Assembly (NCBI GenBank): GCA_035236585.1
Contig: CP141130.1
Location: 79,741,944 to 79,805,943, forward strand
Length of the DNA: 64,000 nt
Direction: 5' to 3'
From: Warburgia ugandensis
Lineage: Eukaryota; Streptophyta; Magnoliopsida; Canellales; Canellaceae
In this document: piece by piece, positions 56,799 through 64,000 of the stretch
Layout: the number at the start of each line of letters is the position of its first letter
Numbering within the stretch: the stretch's first letter is position 1
Notes under the pieces: model-generated
Told to the model about the DNA's origin: nothing
What the model saw: the letters and a program-made list of their open reading frames with translations, nothing else
The model's database searches: none
Made by a program: the position numbers and the translations under genes

Positions 56799-59700
56799 CT
56801 AACGTCTGTAAGGTGAGTTATTGCCTTGCTGGAGTTTGATCAAGGAATAGTAGGCACCATGGCGTCCTGCAGCAAGTAGATCGGAGTGTGATCCTTGTTC
56901 CACAATCTTTCCATTCTTTATCACAGCTATTGTTTCTGCCTTCTGAATTGTGGTTAGTCGATGAGCTACAACCACACATGTTCTATCCGCCACCATCTTA
57001 TCTAGAGCATCTTGAACTAAGCTCTCTGATACAGTATCGAGTGCACTGGTTGCTTCATCCAAAAGTAGAATTGCAGCCTTCTTCAGTATCGCTCGAGCAA
57101 TTGCAATCCTCTGCTTCTGACCACCTGATAGCTGAACCCCTCTTTCTCCGCACTGTGTGTCATACCCATCCTTCATGGAGCTGCAATTGTCATCAATAAG
57201 GTCAAACTACAACATAGAAATATCTTCCTTGAAGGATTTATTGAACGTAAAATGGGAAAAAAGAATGGTGGGCATTGGTCAGATAATTATACCTTATGAA
57301 TTGATGAGCATTAGCCAGGCCTGCAGCCTCCATTATCTCAGCTTCGGTAGCATTTTCCTTTCCATATGCTATGTTCTCACGGATTGTGCCACCAAAAAGA
57401 GTAGGTTCCTGACTGACCAGCGCAATTTGCGACCTTAGGTGTCTCAAGTTGTAATTTTTGATGTCTTTTCCATCAATTTCTACAGATCCATGCATTGGGT
57501 CATAGAATCTCTCAATCAATCCAATGATAGTAGATTTACCAGATCCACTCTGGCCTACCAATGCTACTGTTTTTCCCGCTTCTATCTTGATGCTTAGACC
57601 TCTGAAGATCATTTGATCAGGCCTTGCCGGATAAGCAAAGAACACGTTCTTTAGCTCAACGCGACCCTTAATCTTTTTCGGTTTGATGGCACCAGGATCA
57701 TCAGGCTCAATTTCACTTTGCCTGTCTAGGATTGCAAAAACTGATTTGACAGCACCACTGCCCTTGGCTAGATCGGAACTCATGGTCCCTGCATCTGCAA
57801 TTAGTTTACCTGTGCTCATCAAGAGGAAGAAGGCTTGGAAGACATGTTTTGGACTAGCTAATCCTTCAATCATTAGCCTTCCTCCATACCAAAAAGCCAA
57901 TGCCATGCTGCCTGTTGTCAGAAACTGAGAAACAAACAAGCCAAGTCCAGCAAACCAAGACTGTTTGATGCTCTCCCTTCGGGGGACTTTCAGAGCACCT
58001 TCGTAAAGGGTTAGTATTCTTTCCTGTGAGGAAAAAGCAGTGATAGTCCTGTGATTCACCACAGCTTCACTTGCCAATTGACTGCCTTGGGTTTGTGCTT
58101 TCTTTGCTTTCGCAGACAAGCTTGTCATCAAAACACCCCTTGAATACAAGCTGCCTATGAGTAAAGGCTGTGCTGCTATCATCACAATTGATAGCCTCCA
58201 GGTGATCACTAGTGCCAATGTGAATGCGGAGGCAGCTGTAATGAATACCTGAAGCAGTAATGATATGCGATCGCCAACAAGTGATCGAACTGTACTAGCG
58301 TCAGCTGCTAACCTTGCACAGATTGCAGAACTCGAATTTTCATCTTGATCAAACCATGCTATCTCGAATTTTAATATTTTCTCCAACATTTTTTCTCTTA
58401 TCCTTTTGGTTAAGCGTTCTCCCATGATTGCAAAGTTGTAATGCTGGATGATGTTGCCAAAGAGGGTGATGAATCCCAAAGATAAAAAGATGTAGCAATA
58501 GACTTTGATCTTTGATCTGATGAGATCATTATCGTCAAGGAAGTAAACTGAGAGAGCTGAACCCAAGCAGTAGGAGTGTACTGTTTGAACTGCTCCAAAG
58601 CTAGCAGCACCCAAGCATCCCATTACAGCATTCTTCCACTCGGGTCCATTCATTTTGAGCAAGCGCCATTGGGAAGGAGAAGAAGGAGAGTGCGTCTTCT
58701 CATTTACTTCATTTGGTTCAATGTATTGACTTTGGACAAATGATAGTCCAGGGCTGCTATACCTGCTTGATATCGGACTCATCATGTTCATCATATTGTA
58801 GTAACTCATCATGTTGACCATGTTTTGGTCATTAGTTTGTCCTGGTGGTGGATGGTAAGAATTGGGTTCTTCAGTTTTTGTGGTTGACTGTAGTTTCAAC
58901 ATTGAAGCGTAGGCTCCACCTTCTCCATCTTTCATTTGGGTGAGATCATCATGCGTGCCTGATTCAACAACTTTCCCTGATTGAACCACTGCTATCATAT
59001 CAGCTTTACGAAGCGTGGTGAGACGATGAGCAATTATTATTGTTGTTCTTCCAATGGAGGCCTGATCCAGTGCATCTTGAACAAGTCTTTCAGATTGTGC
59101 ATCTAATGCACTAGTAGCTTCATCTAGCAGTAATATTCTGGGATCTTTAAGGATTGCTCTAGCAATTGCAATCCTTTGCTTTTGGCCCCCAGACATCTGC
59201 GTTCCAAATTGACCAACCTGAGGAAAAGTACAACATCATGAGTAGAATCAGTAAAAGGAATTCATTAGCAAACTCTAATTTGTTGAGAAGTAGCAACTGA
59301 ATTATTAAATAGAGGAATATGAATTCAAACTACTTACTTGAGTTTCATATCCATCAGGCAATTTGACTATGAAATCATGCGCATTTGCAGCCTTTGCTGC
59401 GCTAACAACAAGATCCATTGAAGCTGTTTCATTACCGAACAATATATTCTCTCTAATAGAGGTTGCAAAAAGGACGGGCTCCTGGCTAACTAAACCCAAC
59501 TGAGATCTCAACCACTTCAACTGAAGTCTCTTGGTGTTCTTTCCATCCAACCGAATCTCTCCTTTGACGGGATCGTAAAACCTTTCAAGTAAGGAGATGA
59601 TTGTGGATTTACCAGAACCACTACTTCCAACTAGGCCAACTGTCATACCAGCCCTCACCTTGAGATTGAGGCCTTGTAGAACAGGGGAATCTAGTCTTGA

Positions 59701-62678
59701 TGGGTAAGTGAAGTGAACTTCCTTAAATTCAATGTCTCCTCTCACATTTTGCAAAATCATTCCTTTTTCATCTTCCAAGTCAATGGCTGGAATCCTATCG
59801 ACCATCTCAAATATTCGTGAAGCAGCAGCTACTGCCTCTGAGAAAGAACCAAGATTTGGCAGTGCACTCATAATTGCCCTGAAGATCAATTAGGAAGACG
59901 TGAACTCCAAATTGAAACATAACCATTGGTGCAAAATCAGCGTTTTCCAATTTAAACCATGGGTTTGATTATCAAAAAGTTAAGGTGGTTCTTTATTGGG
60001 TTCAAAAACACGATATGTGGTGTCTAAGCTTGCTGATTACTCTGTCTGATATTGATTACGTTTGTGCAATTTTGGATCAAAAGAAATCATGTTGGTGAAA
60101 AGCAATGTGCTTTAAAGTATAGCCCACATAGGGGAAGTTTCGAATTGAGGAGTTAACAGCTGACGACTTTGCAGAATAGGCTACATTCATGATGATGGAT
60201 TTAATGACGGTCTACCAATAGATTTTCCAATGTCTAACAAACTATGCATATTAACTTGACAAAAGAAATTAAAACGAACAGTTTCTCCAATGTGAAGATC
60301 AAGCCACCATCACTTTCCAGTCACTAAGTTAACTAAAATGAAATACAAGAAGAAGAGAAAACTCACAATCCTCCATAGATGACACAGATGCCGGATATGA
60401 AAACATCTCCGCCTTTAGCTCCTGTTTCAGTCACCAAAATTGTACCAACCCAAGCCTGATGAGACCAAATGGAGAAGACCATTCCGAAGCTCCCTATTGC
60501 TAATCCTTTCATTATTCCTAACTTTATGCCAAGCTTCTTGCTCGGTTCAAGTGCCTTACTAAACTTTTCCAACATCCGAGCCTCTCCAACATATGAAAGA
60601 ACGGTTCTTACTGCTGAGACTGCCTGCTCCGCAATCCCACCTGCAACTCCATATGTGGCCTGACTCTTCATTGCGATGTCCATCATAAGCTTTCCGCATA
60701 TGACTCCTGGGACAATGTAAGTGAGGTTGAAGGGAAGGGCAGCCAAGGCTAGTTTCCACGACAACAGAAAAGCAACAAGTAGAGAGAAGATAAAGCTGGA
60801 TAAGTTGGCAATGAAGTTGGGAATCTGCATAAGAAGAAATATAGTGCAGCTCTCGATCAGATACGTAGTCTATCCAATTTGCACCACATTTATCTTCACT
60901 AGTTTAGTGGTTCTTATATACAGCACACTGTAATTTGATTGAATGAAACTAATACTACTAACTTTTCTAGCATCATAAGGTCCCTCCGTTTACCGTGCTT
61001 ATTCGTCATTAGGCTTATTTGTATCACTTGAACAAGCAGTAACTGATCCTAACACACATTACTGTAACAGGAGGAAGATGAGAAGAACAACATCAAGATA
61101 CCTTCTCTCCCAGAATGTTTTGGATTGCATCAGCGTCAGAGGAGATGGCAGTTACCACTTCATATGTTGTTGAAGTAGCAGCATTGGTATCAAAGAAACC
61201 TACATCTTGTCGTAGAACGGACTTGAGATAGTTCATTCGCAAGCGAGAAGTCTGCCTTTCTGCTGTTCTTGTCCAGCAAACACCCTCTGTAACATATGTT
61301 ATATTCGCTTCAGCTACGTATAGGAAATCGTGGCATAATACATCCATGGCTTTAGTGTGGAGAAAATAAGGTAACTTACCAATAAAAGCAGAAACAGCAA
61401 CGCCAATGGCTACATACAACAACTTCAGTGCATTCTGCAGCAGAAACAGTGGATGAGAAAGTTCCATACAAGCACTTTACAAATTACTTTGGATGGTCAC
61501 AGCGCAACAAGGTGATGATTTTGTTTAGGTTGCTTCCTGCTGAGGATATGTTTGGCATGGGGATAACAATTCATGGATTAGCTTATGCATGGAGAGTGAT
61601 CTTATCTGCTGCTGTTGACAAGCCTAAAAGGAGGAACATATTATTCATGCATAGAATAAAAAACCATCTTGGATTGTTTGTTCTTCAGTAATTTTCTGTG
61701 TCCTGCAAATAACAGGAGAGAAAATCAGTAGAAATGATAACTCAATTCAGGGATCGTTATTCCCATGCCAAACGGCCCCCAAAGAGTTTAATCCATCTCT
61801 ATCATTCCAGCATATATGGCTGGTGATACTCGATAGTACTTGATACGACCAATATAGTGATCATTTAGTGACTATTTGATTATAGGATAAGCCATCCTTG
61901 ATTCCAGAACACAAGTTATCCAATATTTGTCACCCAACAAAGTCCCCAACAAAATTTATCTTAGATTAGTATTTTATCCTAGAAAACACAAGGATAATTA
62001 TTTACCCAGCCAAAAGATGGAATTACTCTGTTTTTAACTACAAACTAGTGCAGTGTTAATTTTTATGAAAACATCTAAATATTAATTTAATTTTCAAACT
62101 CTTGTGTCCTAATAAAAGGACCCCGCTGACTGGAAATGCAAAATACCGGTGGTTTCATTTGCATTGCGGCCTACTATAGAATGCCAACAAGGCAAAAAAC
62201 TCTGTTGCTTGGTTCTAATTAATCTCCCCATGGAATCCTTAGAAAGGTAAAGTAAATCAATTTTTGGATAATCGAACAAGTGGTCCACTTCTTATCTTTA
62301 GTAGTTCGTATTTTTCTTCTGAAAGATGTGTTCATCCATCATGTGGGCAGGCAGAAATAGAAGTGGGGCCTCCTTAGATTTCTTAAAATGTCACGCATCC
62401 ATCACATAACAGCTCTTAAAAACTGAACAACCAAAATCACATTAGCTAATTAAACAAACCTTGTCCACCAGATGGTTATCGAAACTGCTATTCGCTTCCC
62501 CATAAGTGTTGATCAAATCAGCAATGATATACATGTTAAGAGGATTGATCAATCCATCTCCAATGCTCCCTAAGAATCCAAAGAACAGCAACAATTTATC
62601 GATCATATCGGCGTACCGGAAGACATGAAAAAACGACTTTTGTTCTTGCTTCTCCGGCTGCTTCTTTACCTCCCCCAT
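56799..62678 (-). CDS. ABCB: ABCB15-type full-size ABC exporter, copy 2
   Basis: Seven exons: 62460-62678, 61380-61434, 61102-61286, 60367-60824, 59338-59878, 57293-59217, 56799-57180. The sum is 3765 bp, 1254 aa. An upstream in-frame ATG at 62735 would add 19 residues (MGDEPKLFSCLGC...). The later [11 protein letters not shown] start is preferred since it aligns with copy 1. NBD1: Walker [10 protein letters not shown] (390-398), [25 protein letters not shown]2: [20 protein letters not shown]. All key residues are present. Exons 2-5 have exactly the lengths of copy 1 and all junctions are GT-AG. It is a plasma-membrane exporter of unknown substrate; the family includes proteins tied to auxin or alkaloid movement. 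Compared with copy 1 it keeps the standard Q-loop Ser. Confidence 0.93.
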
Positions 62679-62735
62679 CTTGTTTAAGTGTATTTTACAC
62701 CCTAAACAAGAGAATAGCTTTGGTTCATCCCCCAT

Positions 62736-63252
62736 CTTGGCCTTTATAAACTTTCATGTTAGGGAGATTAGTATCTGGCCAAATTGTATATGGATGAGAG
62801 AAAAAGTTGTGTTTGCCGGCATTCCTTCATGACTTGTTCTAATATTCCAAGCAAGCTGTCGGGGGGCTTATAAGCACTTGAGATTTGCACCTTCATTTGT
62901 GTTGTAGTTTAACCAATTGGTTATGTAAATTATGCTTTGGTTCTCACTATCAAACAAGAGGTGTGGAGAGTCCCTTAATGGTTATCTTATATGGTGGATT
63001 ATGACTGATGGTCGGCTCTTATACATTTCAATAGCCGGAACAAGGTTTGAATGAAATGGTATGATACGCAAACACTAGGAAAGGATCATCGACGGCATCA
63101 AGATGGCTAATGACAGTGATTCTCATCGATGAATAAGGTACATACTTTATTGGCAATTATTCCATGTGTTTCGGTATGGCGTCTCCTTAAATAAGACTAT
63201 GACAAAACATTAGACTTACTATTGAGAAGTCATTACCATGGAAAAATTCAGC
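62736..63252. promoter_or_regulatory. Upstream region of ABCB copy 2
   Basis: It contains TTGCCGGCATTCC (near 62814) and the stretch 'aagcacttgagatttgcacc ... ggttatgtaaattatgctttggttct' (62872-62945), which match the upstream of the dead ABCB copy and, in part, of copy 1. No TATA box is assigned. Confidence 0.4.
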
Positions 63253-63268
63253 TTCTAAGCTATGGACT

Positions 63269-63459
63269 GAAAAAAAGGGGCAGCCTAAGGCACGAAGATC
63301 TAGCATATGGAGGGTTCGAGGAAGGGGCAGACCAAAAGGGTCTATGGTATGGAGCCTTACCTTGTATTTTTTGCAAGAGGATATTTCTCTGTCTCCAACC
63401 TATGACCTCAAAGTCACATGAGAGCAACTTCTACAGTTGCATCAAGGCTTTCTTTCTCA
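63269..63459 (-). mobile_element. Au-type SINE (copy j)
   Basis: GGGGCAGCCTAAGGCACGAAG end, 'ccttgtattttttgcaagag' core. The 16-bp target duplication with two mismatches (TTCTAAGCTATGGACT at 63253-63268, TTCTAGGTTATGGACT at 63460-63475) frames it. Confidence 0.9.
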
Positions 63460-63475
63460 TTCTAGGTTATGGACT

Positions 63476-64000
63476 AGTATCAACAAATTAAATGAGCCAC
63501 ATGGTTGTGGCTATACCAAATGAATAACCCGTTTGCAAGATATAAACCAATAAAAATCAATGGATGAATGGAATCTACTACCATTGGTTGAATTTTGAGG
63601 GGGCATTTCTTTTGGTAATTCGAGTCTCGCTAGGATTGATGAGATGATTAGAAGTGTTCTAGCATAATCCTATTTGGCAATTAACCCGCATAAAGGTGAT
63701 CATCGATGCTTAACTCCACTAATTGGCTCGTCTTCACCATGTATGTGCCATTTTTCTTAGTGGAGTCTATAAATAATGGACAAGCCAGTGGCCAAGATTC
63801 ACTATCTCCCAGACTATAACTATCTAATCGCTGTTGTTAATCTGCTCCCTAGTGATCTAAAGAAGGTAGGTTATGTTTGAAAACTAAAAGGGTCATAGAG
63901 CTTGGAAACTTGATAATTTTGGGGCTTAGAACTTGTCAATTCTGACTTAAGACCATACAATATATAGAGTTTGGGAACTTGCTAGTTTCCAAGTTCAAAA
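63476..64000. other. Intergenic DNA at the window end
   Basis: Nothing recognised. Confidence 0.5.

Noticed and set aside
1-64000. CRISPR arrays, tRNA genes, rRNA genes
   Set aside because: No regularly spaced repeats of that kind. The only tRNA-like sequences are SINE heads and LTR primer sites.

Overview
The window is nuclear DNA of a flowering plant, probably a woody eudicot. The evidence is GT-AG introns up to 10.7 kb, plant-type U2 snRNA genes with an USE+TATA promoter, Au-type SINEs, RTE-type LINEs, a Ty3 element with very long LTRs, and genes of plant-specific family types. The species cannot be named from sequence alone. I see no bacterial features, CRISPR array or organelle DNA.

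Layout. 1-1700: the end of an unrecognised gene or relic, and the promoter of the next gene. 1708-20690 (+): a five-exon ABHD17-like alpha/beta hydrolase (371 aa) whose introns 1 (10.7 kb) and 4 (6.9 kb) are full of fossils. These are a caulimovirid-like movement-protein fragment, an old Ty3-type element, a decayed RTE LINE, and a 1.5-kb palindromic multimer of a miniature LTR element (TRIM) inserted in that LINE with a clean 5-bp target duplication. 21424-62735 (-): a cluster of ABCB15-type full-size ABC exporters. It has two complete seven-exon genes (21424-27482, 1253 aa; 56799-62678, 1254 aa), one decayed copy keeping traces of all seven exons (about 35664-42950) and a last-exon stub (29612-30007). 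Between the ABCB copies lie two U2 snRNA genes (-), an intronless three-finger CCCH protein gene (33318-34280, +), ten Au-SINE copies, and a young, nearly whole Ty3 chromovirus-like element of 10.4 kb (45850-56290) with 2.88-kb LTRs and an AATAA target duplication.

How it fits together. The ABCB copies came from local duplication. Exons 2-5 have the same lengths in both live genes (55, 185, 458 and 541 bp), and upstream sequence is still recognisable in the dead copy. All copies share an unusual residue block before the first ABC signature. The two U2 genes also come from a local duplication.

The least expected item is the TRIM multimer. It is a head-to-head array whose two outer ends are both the U5 end of the LTR, it lies in a transcribed intron, and its units carry a perfect snRNA-type USE followed by TATAA at 23-25 bp. 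That gap is shorter than the 32-34 bp seen in the U2 promoters 13-15 kb away and is like that of Pol III snRNA promoters. I see no wholly new multi-gene system.
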